Source: Piscicola geometra
Taxonomy: Eukaryota; Annelida; Clitellata; Hirudinida; Piscicolidae
Assembly (NCBI GenBank): GCA_943735955.1
Contig: OX030960.1
Span: 444,397 to 508,396 of the forward strand
Direction of reading: 5' to 3'
Length of the DNA stretch: 64,000 nucleotides
Positions 46,100-58,763 of the stretch are shown here, one piece after another (within the stretch, counting starts at the first letter, position 1; every line of letters begins with the position of its first letter). Below the pieces are notes generated by a model. The model saw only the letters and a program-made list of their open reading frames with translations. It did no database searches and had not been told where the DNA came from. Position numbers and translations under genes: made by a program.

Positions 46100-46317
46100 A
46101 CCGACGAGAACTGCTTGCTGAAATTTGTGACTTGATTTGTCGAACTTGGTTTCATGTTTGGTTCCGTGACCATTTAAAAAAAACACAATTTGAAAAAGTA
46201 GACAACGATTTAAATAAATTAAAAAAAACACAGAATTTTGAAAGCCCCGTGGAAGAGAGACAATACAGAAATTCAAACACAAAGATTTGTGCGCAAAGAG
46301 CGATTAAAATCGTTTAA
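46100..46317 (+). CDS. Candidate 3'-terminal exon with strong acceptor
   Basis: A pyrimidine-rich acceptor (ACTTTTATTCTACTTCCAG) ends at 46099. The phase-1 frame reads RRELLAEICDLICRTWFHVW, FRDHLKKTQFEKVDNDLNKL, ESPVEERQYRNSNTKICAQ and stops at TAA. The amphipathic LLAEICDLICRTWF helix weakly recalls PXA-type sorting nexin segments, but I would not assign it. Confidence 0.35.
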
Positions 46318-47516
46318 AAAATCTTAAAATGCTGAAAAATCAATTTTAAAGTTATTTTATTAACAAAATATATATATATTTTTGTATTATTTAATTAATT
46401 TTTTGAATTTTATTTAATATTATATTTTAAGATTATTTTATCCATAGATATCCTACAAACAACAAGTAGTATAGATACGCCCTCTGTATTAATCACCAAT
46501 GCAAGAAACCTTCATTCTTCAAATACCCCAGCATAGAAAGAAAAGTATCACGTGACTTTGTTTATTTCTGTATCAAAAAGAGCGATATAAGATATTATAA
46601 TTTTATAATATTAAATATATTTATTATAATTACCAGTCGTTAAAGAGAACTTATGGTTTATATTTTACTTGTTGGATTGAGTTTTATTTCTTGAAATTGG
46701 TAACCGAACATTGCAGTCTCAGTCTCTCAGTCAATCGTTTCCAGTCAATTGCATAGATGAAAAATCACTAAAATGTTCAAAAAATTATTATAAATTTTAT
46801 GAATAGTTTTTATAAATTTTATAAATGAAAAACATATTATTAATATTTTAAATAAATTGTAAATAGCATTTAAATTTTTATTTTATTAGGAATAATTCTA
46901 CTATTTAACGTATGTTGGGGTATCTCAGAAATACGTTCTACAAGTTTTCACTACGTATCTATATATACTATATCTATGATTTTATCAAACAATTTATTAT
47001 ATTATAAATTTAATATTTTGTGAATGTTATTCTATAATATACTTGAGTTATAAATTAAAAGAAATACGATTTTTATTGTCACAATATTTTCAAAACAGTA
47101 TTTTGAATTTTTTAATAGTCTTTGGAATAAATCTCAAGTGACTGTTCAATTAAGTGTTTTCACATCAAATATCCTTTAAAAATGTTAAAATTGGAGATAA
47201 AAACACCCTTGTAAAAACTATTTAAAAAAATAAAAAATAAATTAATTAAATAGTTGAAAAAATCAAGAAGGGAATTCAGTTGAATCTAAAATGAGTCAGA
47301 GATGTGTCAAAGCATGCTGCCAAATGATTTCCCAGAGTAAATCATTGATGGTTGTGTGCATGGTAATTCTGAACACTTCAGATGAAGTTATGGAATAAGC
47401 TGATAAAAAGATTCTGACGTTGAAATAATTCATGAAGTAAAAATTTATTTTTCAATTCACTTTTTGTATAAAAACATATATTTTCATTATAAGGTTCAGT
47501 TTAATGTTTCAGAATA
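46318..47516. other. AT-rich stretch, nothing recognised
   Basis: No exon, repeat family or RNA is seen. Confidence 0.45.
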
Positions 47517-47642
47517 CATTTTAGTAGAGCGGTTCCACGATTAAAAATTTTAATATTGCGTTAATCGTGTTTTAACGCAATGTTTTTAGCATATTTGATA
47601 TTAGTATAAAATATTGTTTTAATTTTTTTTACACAAATGTAG

Positions 47643-49507
47643 AGGAAGGTTGCACAAGTTGGGACGATTTTTAAACGTAGCCTCATAGCTCAATTGCATA
47701 AGAAATAATTTTAATTTATCCAGCCATTATATTGATACCTTGTCTAGTTATGTGAACTCAAACATAAGACTAGATAAAAAAAGAAACACAAGTTTTTTTA
47801 CTTCAAACATGAACACCAAAAAATTCCATGTTGAGCAACTGGGTACTCAAGATGGAATGCCCTGTTCCTTAAGATGAATCTATATTGTATTTAATAAAAA
47901 ATGCCATTTAAAAGTTGTATTTATAGTCAACATTATTTAGTTATCTAAAGAAATACACCAGTTTGTATTTTAATGTGAATTGTCATTTAATCAAATTGAC
48001 AAAATTAAATTAAATTTAGCTTTTAGGTTAATTTTGCAAATTTGACTTTTTTTTGCTCTAGGCTTTCTAGTTTTCATTTCGACCTTCACTGGTTCAACTT
48101 CTCTAAAAATTGCTTCACTTTTTATAGTTTTTTTCCCACTCGTTGAAAATTAGTTGATCTTTGTGAGATGTGCTCGTCAGAATTGTGGACACTTCACGAC
48201 GTTTGTAGGAACTCATGGCAGCTGTAAATAAATACATTTTATGGTAAATAGTAGGAATTATCATAGACTATGAGGTGCTATAAAGCCGATATAAAATCCT
48301 ATGAATACTAATGGTTTTTTAATCATTAAAAATTAAATAATTTGTTTATATTAATTTTCAATTGTTTATATAAAGTATATACTCTCTATAGTCTAAATGA
48401 AAAATATACTCTATATAGTCTAAGTAAAATATACTCTATATAGAGTATAATATAGACTTATCAACTTCTACAGTCTCATTCTAAAATTAATTTCAGACAA
48501 TTATTTGTGGTCCATGTTAGGAAACTATGACCATGCACATAACCATGGTCAGTGTTATTTTCGTAACGAAAATACAAAACTAAATTTATTTCAAAACGAA
48601 AACGAAAATACAAACTATAATTATTTCCAAAACGAAACTGAAATAGAAACTATAATTATTTTCAAAACGAAAATTAAATAAATTTCAAAGTATGCCATAT
48701 TATGCAAATGATAAATTTATATAAAAAATATATGTTTATGTTATAAACATTATCTTTGGGCTTTATGAAAGTAGCGCCATTTATGAAACGTTATTTTATT
48801 ACCGTTTCGCTTTGTCAATAAATTTATCACTAATTTTAAGTTTAAATTTTTTATTATTTTTCAAATTTGTCATTAAACAATAATTTACGTACTCAATTCT
48901 TATAATATTGCAATTCACTGTTTATTTTTATAACTCATTTGTTGTTAATATACAGTTCTATTTTACTGTTTCATTTTATGATTTTTTAGACATAAAAAAA
49001 AATAGTGTTTAAAGTTGTAAATTAATATATTTCAAGAACTAAAATGAAAATAAAAACTTTAATTATTTTCAAAACGAAAACGAAAATAAAAACTATAATT
49101 AATTCCAAAACGAAACTGAAATAAAAACTATAATTATTTTATGAAACGAAAATAACACTGATCATGGTCATAACAGGCCAATTACTCAATTTTCAATTTA
49201 CAACTTGCATACAATCAAACTGTATTGTGTCATCTAATTATTAATAAAAAATTGAAATTATTTACCTTAGGAAGTTGAGAAAAAAAAGCAAAATGTTATC
49301 TCAAAATATTTTAACAATTCTTTTAGATATCAGGTTTTCAAGTATTCTAATTGAATGAGACAACTTTCCGAAACGAAGCCAACATAAAATGTGCATCTAA
49401 GATGAATGCATAGATATGAAATAAATAAAAAAATTATTTTTAAAGCGCATAACTGTAAATAAGCCCGTCCTATCTTTGGAACCGGTTCATCTTGAGCAAC
49501 CTCCCCC
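47643..49507 (+). mobile_element. TIR element (GGAAGGTTGCACAAG ends) inside hAT copy B
   Basis: The left end GAGGAAGGTTGCACAAG and right end CTTGAGCAACCTCCCCC are inverted repeats. Its left 300 bp recur at 53219-53520 and its right part recurs, inverted, at 11068-11372. A minus-strand frame near 48140-48230 (MSSYKRREVSTILTSTSHKD) may be the start of its lost protein. TA precedes the left end. Confidence 0.7.
48550..49160 (+). mobile_element. hAT-type MITE (CAGTGTTATTTTCGT family), complete copy
   Basis: Starts CAGTGTTATTTTCG and ends CGAAAATAACACTG. The flanks ACCATGGT (48542-48549) and ATCATGGT (49161-49168) agree at seven of eight. Long ends of AAAACGAAA / TTTCGTTTT repeats make it strongly foldable. 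No protein is encoded. A diverged copy is at 21163. Confidence 0.85.
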
Positions 49508-50029
49508 TCATGGAAATTTTATTTCATTCTTTTGAAGGCATTTTAGATTTTAAATCGAGAGTCTAATGATGTGGCAATTCTTAACCATTTGATATTTTAA
49601 ATTACTCTTTCTCTGCTCCAGTTTGGAAAGAAATTTTTATTTTGAAACAAATAACATAAGCTGGATCAACTTCTGAAGTGCATATTTCTTGTGTAAAGTG
49701 ACGAATTGCAAGTAACACTATTGAACATTTAAACTATTTTTTCCCACCTAGAAGTTTTGTTGCAGATCTAGAAGGAAAGACAGGTTTTTTTATGAAATGC
49801 ACTTTTTAACATTAGTTTTTTGAAAGTAAATTTAAAAAGTTTTTGTGTTCACTTGCTGGTAATTTAGAAAAAACAGCAAAAATCAGTTTAATTTTGATAA
49901 ATTTAAATGCATCAAAATTGTAAAATGCATTAACTTTTTAAAAAATTTGTTAAAACTTTTAACGGGCGTTAATTGATTAACGCGTTAATCTAAAGTTAAC
50001 TTAGATTAAAGCACAGCTCTACATTTTAC

Positions 50030-51200
50030 GTTAAAGAGGTAAGTTGAAGGGATGGGAGCGTAGCGTCAGGAAAGAGTGGCAGCACAGCGTCGATTAGTGG
50101 TTTGAAGGACAGGGTTGGAAACAGAAAAGAAGAGCAAGAAAATGATATCTAATAAAAGTGTTGGGAACTGGAAAAAAATATTTCAGTCAGAAAGTAAAAT
50201 AAGAAGTCAGGCTGGAACTTGGTGGGAGTGAAAAATGCACGGATATTTGGGAAACTACTGCAAACATGGTGAAGGAGGCATTGAAAAAAACTTGGTTTAA
50301 CATCTGGTGTTAAGAAGAAAGAGAAATAAGCTTGGCGGTGAATTTAGCAAATCCAGGGTAGTATGAATGAAAAGAGTTTTTGAAAATTGGAATAGGATCG
50401 ACAAGGTGATGGAGCGAATAAGAAAGAATTAAATTGGAAACGACAACGGGTAAATAAGATTTTAGGTAATGTATGAAAAAGTCAGGTGTGGCAAAAAAGT
50501 AATTGAAAGTGGTGCAGGATATGAATGGAGAGAATGTAAGAGCAGAGAAATGTACGTGGGTGCAACATGCTGGGTGAGAGTTGGACTGCATCAAGGATCG
50601 GCTGAATTCTTTATTTTTTGCAGGGGTGATGGACCGTTCGACGAAGGAAGTAAGAAACAAATATGCGTAGAACATGGTGTTTGCGTTACTTGTAAGAAAG
50701 AAGGGACTGGCTTGAGAACAGTTTAGAGATTCAAAAATCTGCGCAGAAAAAAAATAAATGAAATTAGTAAAAAGAAAGGTGAATGCATGAGCATAAAGAA
50801 AGGAAAACAGTGGAGGTGTGCGTCTCCAAAGAGAAGTGTTTAACAAGTCTGAAGACTTTGAGTACGTGGGCCAATGATCGCAAGCAATGGCGGATATTTC
50901 AGGAAAGGGAAGAAATTAGTGCGGGTGGAAAAAGGTAAAAGGGGTGATCTGCAAAAAAACCGGAAAAATTGGAGGAAAATGGTTGTGTGGCCTAGGGTGC
51001 TTTATGGTTAAGAAGCAGTAGCATTGACGAAAAGACGAGAAGTAAAGTTTGAAGTAGCAGGGTTTCAGGATTTTTGTCAGGGGTTAGAAATATGGAAGAG
51101 CGAAAAAAGAGGATGTGTTAAATTAAAGTATGGAAACAATTTATTTGCAATGGCAGCCGAGAATAATAACAAATTAAAAATAAGAGATGAAAATAAAAAG
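50030..51200 (+). mobile_element. Strongly decayed RTE-like LINE fragment
   Basis: With many stops and shifts the + strand still reads WVRVGLHQGSAE (the LHQGSALSP block), a FFIFCRGDGP-type scrap after it, then EYVGPMIASNGGYFRKGKKL, VVWPRVLYG-stop-EAVALTKRREVKFEVA. These match the C-terminal RTE order (LHQGSA, KYLGS...SNG, LYGxE, ALTKRQE). The 178-codon minus-strand frame at 50310-50846 is a shadow of this decay. Confidence 0.7.
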
Positions 51201-51345
51201 ATGAAGAAGATTATTTTTAAACTATTTAAACTTTAAATTGAATTAAAATTCAAGTGCAGTATTTTAGACAATCTCAAATGAACTCCTTCACAATTACTCG
51301 CAAACTTGATAAAAACGCAAGAAAAGTTGAAAGTTCAGCACATAC

Positions 51346-52064
51346 TTTGAGATGGATAAACAGCGAAGGTGAGTGGAAGTGGGGGTTTGGGGCAGATGTA
51401 CTCTCCTGATAGTGATGAAGCAGATTCTGGAGGAGTTGTTGGTGGAGGAGGATGGTGATGTAGGATTCCTCGCTGAAGAGGGTCACTTCTCTTGGCTGGC
51501 TCGTTGCCGCCTGGTCACGTGCGGCTTGCATGTTGTTGGGGTAATAGTTCAAGTGGTTGTTGGAGTAAACAGAGTGCAGTGGCGAGTGGTGATGTGTGTG
51601 GTAGTTGGGAAGATTGTCGACGACACCACCCACACCATTATCCTTTTCATTGCTTCTTTTCATGAATGGCATGTATTGATTTCCCCTGTAGTTTCCTTTA
51701 CCTATCTCTCGCTTTGTGTTTGAGGATGCATGACTGTGATGACATTTGTGAGTCGATTCAAGACTCACTTTGGAGAACTTGGAACAAAGTTTGTCTGGCA
51801 TTGCAGATACTTTTCGGTGGTTTGGATGGACAGAAGCGCCCTTGAATCGTTCGTTCAGCTCAGAATCCAAGCCAGTTGATCCATTTGGATTAGTAGACTT
51901 TGAAACTGTCTGCGATGCAGCAGATATTTTTATATTTTGATTGGCAGCGTTGATGGTTTGGTGATTGTAATGAAAAGCATGCGAAGGGAGAGGCATCAAA
52001 CCGCCTGCCAATGATCCTGTCAAGCCTCTATTTCTATTGCTGGAAGGGCGAACTGATTGGTTTT
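51346..52064 (-). CDS. Large internal exon, unknown His/Asn/Ser-rich protein
   Basis: Acceptor AATTTGTTACAG before 52064 and donor GTATGT after 51346 frame a 719-nt open exon (phase 1 to 0, 239 codons plus). It starts NQSVRPSSNRNRGLTG, has KCHHSHASSNTKREIGKGNY, NYHTHHHSPLHSVYSNNHLN, and ends with a more hydrophobic ILLHQQLLQNLLHHYQESTS and LFIHLK. No fold is recognised; most looks disordered. Its exit phase matches the neurexin LNS5 exon and its entry phase matches the signal-peptide exon at 56485-56347, so all three could belong to one gene, but 8.5 kb of repeats lie between. Confidence 0.6.
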
Positions 52065-53218
52065 CTGTAACAAATTGGAAACTTTAATGATCAACTTTAT
52101 TCAGTTATTTGTTAAATATTACAAATTAATAAATGTTAATTTTTTTTGTAATCAATCGATGAAGTTATCTTAATCTGCAAGTGCAAGAGCTCTTCTAAAA
52201 ATTGGTTAATTAATCTTTTGATCTTCTGCTTTGCAGTTCTGATTTTAGTTTCTAATAAATACAAAATTAAATATTATGAAATTCAATATTAGAATGCTTG
52301 AAACTTAAATCTAAAGAGAGGGCCATAACAAGAGGTGACTGAAACGCTGAAACACTAGAAACTTGAAGTAACATAGTGACTTAATGGCAGAGTGTAATTA
52401 GTGGTTGTGTACTGGTGCGCACGGAATACAGATGCTCTGATGCGCTTGATTCATTGCAGTGTCCGACGTTAACACTCGATACTGCCTTTCCATGCTTTTC
52501 TGTTTATCCAGTTTTGTTAATCGTTTTTGTTTTTTGGAAAGTTTTATGCATTCTAATGTTTGTGAATATTTTTTATTTCACAATTTCATTTATTTCAAAG
52601 AATAGATTAATGAAACGAACATATCTTCCGTGCAATAAATTTATTGATTTTGCTATTCAGCCGCCAGGTAATTTTGTCGTGCAGTTTTTGCAATAAAGTG
52701 AAAGTTCGAGAAGACACCGACACAGAAGCTGATGGAGGCACTGAACAAAGTAAATTCAAAATTGAACGCAAAGGTGGAAACGACGGATTGAGATGAGGAG
52801 GAATGAAGAGAGGGGAGATGGGAGAAGGTGGAGTGAGATGAGGAGGAATGAAGAGAGGGAGATGAGAGGAAGGTGGAGTGAGATGAAGAGGAATGAAGAG
52901 AGGGGAGGAAGGAGGAGTGAGGTGAGGAGGACTGAAAAGCGGGGAGGAAGGAGGAGTGAGATGAGGAGGAATGAAGAGAGGGAGATGAGGAGGAATGAAG
53001 GGAGGGAGATGAGAGGAAGGAAGAGTGAGATGAGGAAGAATGAAGGGAGGGGGTTTAATTAGAAATTCATCACAGATCGATCGAAGCTTACTATTGCGTT
53101 CAGGTAAGTGGGTGTGCGAAGAAGTGGTTGAGGGCTGAAAAGAGTTGGTTGAAGATACGATACGATAGATGAATAATGGGTCCAAAGCAACTGCGAAAAG
53201 TTGTTATAATTGGTATAT
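52065..53218. other. Spacer with purine-rich repeat
   Basis: A GA-rich minisatellite lies at 52786-53045; the frame over it is an artefact. No gene is assigned. The 93-codon frame at 52415 has a hydrophobic run but no context. Confidence 0.45.
52786..53045. repeat. GA-rich minisatellite (GAGATGAGGAGGAATGAAGA)
   Basis: Imperfect units of about 28-34 bp built from GAGTGAGATGAGGAGGAATG and AGAGAGGGAGATGAG repeat about eight times. Confidence 0.8.
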
Positions 53219-53520
53219 AGGGAGAGGTTGCACAAACGAAACGATTTTTAAACGTAGCCTTATAGCTCAATTGCGTAAAAAATCATTTTAATTTTAATTT
53301 ATCCAGCCATTATATTGATACCTTGTCTAGTTATGTGAATTCAAACATAAGAATAAATAATAAAAATAATAAGAAGTTTTTTTTACTTCAAACATGAACA
53401 CTGAAAAAGTCTTGAGCAACTAGGTTTTCAAGATGGAATGCTTAGTTTCCTAAGATTAAATTATATTGTATTTAATAAAAAACTTCATTTAAACGTTTTA
53501 TTTATCGTCAAACTTTTTGG
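53219..53520 (+). mobile_element. Left half of the GGTTGCACAA TIR element
   Basis: Collinear with 47643-47945, including GATTTTTAAACGTAGCC, ATCCAGCCATTATATTGATA and AAACATGAACAC. Homology stops where the pentamer array begins. Confidence 0.8.
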
Positions 53521-53539
53521 TTATAAAATAAAATACAAT

Positions 53540-53865
53540 AAAAAAAAAACAAAAAAACAAAACAATACAATACAATACAATACAATACAATACAATACAA
53601 TACAATACAATACAATACAATACAATACAATACAATACAATACAATACAATACAATACAATACAATAAAATACAATACAATACAATACAATACAATAAAA
53701 TACAATAAAATACAATACAATACAATAAAATACAGTAAAATACAATACAATACAATACAATACAATACAATTCAATACAATACAATAAAATAAAATACAA
53801 TACAATACAATGCAATAAAATAAAATAAAATACAATAAAATACAATACAAAACAATAAAATACAA
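53540..53865. repeat. AATAC pentanucleotide array
   Basis: About 60 units of CAATA/AATAC with AATAAAATAC variants. Open frames across it on the minus strand (Ile-Val-Leu-Tyr-Cys) are artefacts. Confidence 0.95.
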
Positions 53866-54178
53866 TACAGATAAAATAAAATACAGATAAAATACAATAC
53901 AGATAAAATACAATACAGATAAAATACAATACAGATAAAATACAATACAGATAAAATACAATACAGATAAAATACAATACAGATAAAATACAATACAGAT
54001 AAAATACAATACAGATAAAATACAATACAGATAAAATATAATACAGATAAAATACAATACTGATAAAATACAATACAGATAAAATACAATACAGATAAAA
54101 TACAATACAGATAAAATACAATACAGATAAAATACAATACAGATAAAATACAATACAATACGATACCATACAATACGA
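53866..54178. repeat. 16-bp minisatellite grown from the pentamer array
   Basis: About 18-19 units of AGATAAAATACAATAC, very regular, directly abutting the pentamer array and containing its AATAC core. Confidence 0.95.
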
Positions 54179-54299
54179 TAAAATACAGACTCCAGATTTA
54201 AGATAAGGGTTGATCACCTTAGCTTTGATTAAAATTATCAAAAACATAACTTGCAAGGAAGTAGGGTCGAAACCCTAGCTACAAGACTGAATAGTCTAA

Positions 54300-54690
54300 G
54301 GTGCTTCTTAAAAACTGCATCGTGGGTGTTTAACCTGAGGATTTGAGTTCATGAGGAAGCTGCAACAAATAGCTTCTTGCAGCTGCATACTTGAGTTTGT
54401 AGCTCTGTGCAACTACATCTCTTGACCTAGCATACCTGAGTCTTTCCCTCTGGGGAAGACTTGCTCTCATGACAATGCTACTCGACAAATAATCTGGGCA
54501 CTCATTGGACAGACACTTGTGCGTTAACAAGATGTTTTTAATTATTAAATTCTGTTTTCAACACGAAGCCAGTGAAGCTCCTTGAGAACAGGGTTGATGT
54601 GATCATACTTTCTAGCACCTGTTATGAGCCTAGCTGTGGAGTTGATTATAGACTGAATTTTCAACAGCTGCATCTGAAGCAATGCAGTTC
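54300..54690 (-). mobile_element. L2-like LINE C-terminal fragment
   Basis: Read leftward: LLKIQSIINSTARLITGARK, YDHINPVLKELHWLRVENRI, then after a small break THKCLSNECPDYLSSSI and AAARSYLLQLPHELKSS. This is the end of an L2-type ORF2. The part at 54560-54690 repeats at 57018-57150. Confidence 0.75.
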
Positions 54691-54894
54691 GAAGGATTCT
54701 CCCGGGGTCAACTCGACGGAGAAATGCAAGTTGAGGCCGCTTCTGAAAAGGAAATGCGTGACTGGCACATTAGTTGGACCTCTAAATAAACGAGAAATAT
54801 ATTGGAAATCAATGCTCCTTTAAAGCAGGTAAGGATAATGATAATGATGACGATGATAATGATAATGATGACGATGATAATGATAATGATGATT

Positions 54895-54935
<41 letters not shown>

Positions 54936-55079
54936 AATGATGATTATTATTAAGATGATGATGATGATTATTATTACTATTCAAGACAAATAAAAACTTC
55001 TTTGGAACAAAGTTGAAACTGGCTTCCAGGATAAGTGCATTTCCATGTCTGTTAATTAAAACTACCTCTAATCTCGTTA
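54691..55079. other. Spacer with GATAAT/GAT microsatellite
   Basis: (GATAAT)n/(GAT)n repeats at about 54834-54965. No gene is seen. Confidence 0.6.
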
Positions 55080-56346
<1,267 letters not shown>

Positions 56347-56485
56347 CTGTAGCAAGTGTTCTCAGACGACGAAGCTGCGTGCCTGCCTGTCTGCTGCCTT
56401 GCCAGTCTTTCGCGTCAGCAGAGTTAGCAGAGTTTGCAACGACAAGTGACGCAAGCAGAATCGAGTGGAATAGTGTGGAAGCCAT
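56347..56485 (-). CDS. Candidate first coding exon with signal peptide
   Basis: From ATG 56485-56483 the minus strand reads MASTLFHSILLASLVV then ANSANSADAKDWQGS, a good signal peptide with Ala-rich cleavage region. RRLRTLAT follows, then a strong donor (CTACAG GTAAAT) at 56346, phase 1. I chose this Met over the upstream one at 56563 because it starts the hydrophobic core. The next minus-strand phase-1 acceptor I find is at 52064. It may start a secreted or membrane protein. Confidence 0.5.
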
Positions 56486-57017
56486 TTGTGCCTCAATCAT
56501 CTTAGTTGTTCGCATGCAGCATTCAAGCCGTTTGCCACTGCTTTGGAGTTTTCCTGCAATCACATTTGAACGCTTGATTCAAAGTTTTGATCTTTTATGG
56601 ATTTTAAAATCTTTTAAATAAATTTTTTCAAAACCATAAATTTACAACTTTTTAAATTTAACAAAAAAAACTTGCATTAAGATACAGACATGCTCGAGAG
56701 AATTTATATAAATGCACACACACACATATATATATATATATATTCTTTTTTGCTCTTTTTAGAGATGCAAGAAATAGGTAAATTTTTGTGTGAATAATTC
56801 TAATAATTAAGAAGTACAATGAATTGCTTAATTTTAATCAAGTAAGAGGTGTTAAACAGGAATTTAAAAACAAAATATTTTGGTTTTCCTATTCGATCTG
56901 GCAGTCAACCATGGGGAACGTCTTGTTGCTGTCAATGACACTCTTGTCAGCCCTGAAGTCATGCCAGTTTTTAAAGATCTTAGCTAGAAGAGTTTTTAGA
57001 AAACGGCATTTGTTTTT
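56486..57017. other. Unassigned stretch
   Basis: AT-rich, with a short CA/TA microsatellite at about 56715-56745. It would contain the promoter and 5' UTR of the exon at 56485 if that is a first exon. Confidence 0.4.
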
Positions 57018-57960
57018 TCAACACGAAGCCAGTGAAGCTCCTTGAGAACAAGACTGATGTGATCATAATTTCTAGCACCTGTTATGAGCCTAGCTGTAGT
57101 GTTGATTACAGACTGAATTTTCTGCAGCTGCGTCATTGGCAACCCAGTGAGAATGATATTGCCATAATCAATTCGACTGAGAACCAAAGCAGAAGCCAAT
57201 GTTCTCAGTGAGTTCTTGGTCAATAACAATCTTATGGATAAAATTTGGCGTAAAGAAGCAAAGTAGGTTTGACTCATCTTGTTGATGTGTGTCGTCATGG
57301 TGAGGTCTGTGTCGAGATCATTCAAGCACTGCCAATAAGCCCTTGAATAGCCCTAACTTCTTCTTCTTCGTCGACAATGCTGAACCCATTCAAACTGAGC
57401 CCGTGCTCGCAGAATGGAAATGTTGGGTCATCTTGGGCATTGATTGACCTACTCGCCGACGCAACTTTCTCTGTGAGGTGTGCGTGATAGTCATCAGCAC
57501 TGATGCCTGAGACTGGCCGCGATGCTACTAATAAGTTTCCAAGTATCAGCTGACTTCCCTTTGGACTGAGAAAGCTTCAAGTTTCAGAACTGTTGACGCT
57601 TACGTCTGCAAAGACTCTTGTAAACTTTCAACTGCTTGACCCAGGCAGTACGTGCTTGCTCATTTTTTGACTTACTGTAGCTTCTCTCGAGACTTCTCTT
57701 AAGGCGTTTAGAGGCGCGACACTCATGGTCAAACCAGGGGTCCAAAGGCCTCTGGTGCACTCTAACAGTCTTAAGAGGAATCAACTTATCGAGAATGCTA
57801 GTAAAAGTGGAGCTGTAGAGGTCAGCAGCTGAATCTAAGTCAAGGTCAGTGCTAGACGAGAGTGGAGACAGTCGAACCTGTAGAGCAAACTCTGTTTCAT
57901 CCAAGAGTTTCCAGCTTTGATTTTTTAAAACAAAAAGGCTTGTAAGTTGACACTTTCAGA
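57018..57960 (-). mobile_element. L2-like LINE fragment with RT core deleted
   Basis: The right part (57904-57584) is the endonuclease-RT linker: VRVHQRPLDPWFDHECRASK, RLKRSLERSYSKSKNEQART, YKSLCRRKRQQF. Leftward a decayed stretch (INAQDDPTFPFCEHGLSLNG in pieces) leads directly to NDLDTDLTMTTHINKMSQTY, ASALVLSRIDYGNIILTGLP, QKIQSVINTTARLITGARNY and LKELHWLRVE. The palm with YADD is missing, an internal deletion. Confidence 0.75.
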
Positions 57961-58762
57961 CCAACAGTTTGGGGTTAGAAAATCCTGCTTCAATGCAGTC
58001 AACTTCAAGACTCTTTTTCGAGACAGTAAGCCACCCTCCTTGACTATGAGTTATAAAAATATTTTTTTCATAAATATATTTTTTTCATAAAAATATTTTT
58101 TTAATTAAAAATATTTTGTAAAATAAAAATATTTTTTAAAATAAAAATATTTTTTAAAATAAAAATATTTTTTAAAATAAAAATATTTTTTAAAATAAAA
58201 ATATTTTTTTAAATAAAAATATTTTTTAAAATAAAAATATTTTTTAAAATAAAAATATATTTCAAAATAAAAATATTTGTTAAAATAAAAATATTTTTTT
58301 CATAAATATATTTTTTTCATAAAAATATTTTTTTAATTAAAAATATTTTGTAAAATAAAAATATTTTGTAAAATAAAAATATTTTTTAAAATAAAAATAT
58401 TTTTTAAAATAAAAATATTTTTTAAAATAAAAATATTTTTTAAAATAAAAATATTTTTTAAAATAAAAATATTTTTTAAAATAAAAATATTTTTTAAAAT
58501 AAAAATATTTTTTAAAATAAAAATATTTTTTAAAATAAAAATATATTTCAAAATAAAAATATTTTTTAAAATAAAAATATTTGTTAAAATAAAAATATTT
58601 GTTAAAATAAAAATATTTGTTAAAATAAAAATATTTGTTAAAATAAAAATATTTGTTAAAATAAAAATATTTTTTAAAATAAAAATATTTTGTAAAATAA
58701 AAATATTTTGTAAAATAAAAATATTTTTTAAAATAAAACTATTTGTTAAAATAAAAATATTT
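57961..58762. repeat. 18-bp AT minisatellite (about 38 units)
   Basis: From about 58045 units of AAAATATTTTTTAAAATA repeat with variants (TTTGTT, TTTTGT, ATTTCA). A block with TTTTTTTCATAAATATATTT occurs twice (58060 and 58290), showing segmental duplication. 57961-58044 is unassigned. Confidence 0.9.
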
Positions 58763-58763
58763 A

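Larger units (their letters stand above)
47525..50021 (-). mobile_element. hAT transposon, copy B, outer shell of a triple nest
   Basis: The ends TAGAGCGGTTCCACGATTAA and TTAGATTAAAGCACAGCTCTA's complement match the ends of copy A (6403-7875) in inverse order. The flanks CATTTTAG (47517-47524) and CATTTTAC (50022-50029) agree at seven of eight bases. Inside is the MITE-like element 47643-49507, itself carrying the MITE 48550-49160. No transposase domain remains. Confidence 0.8.

Noticed and set aside
50310..50846. 178-codon minus-strand frame
   Set aside because: It is antisense to a decayed RTE-like element whose + strand reading is recognisable; the minus product shows no domain.
52793..53062. 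Arg/Glu-rich frame
   Set aside because: Product of the GA-rich minisatellite.
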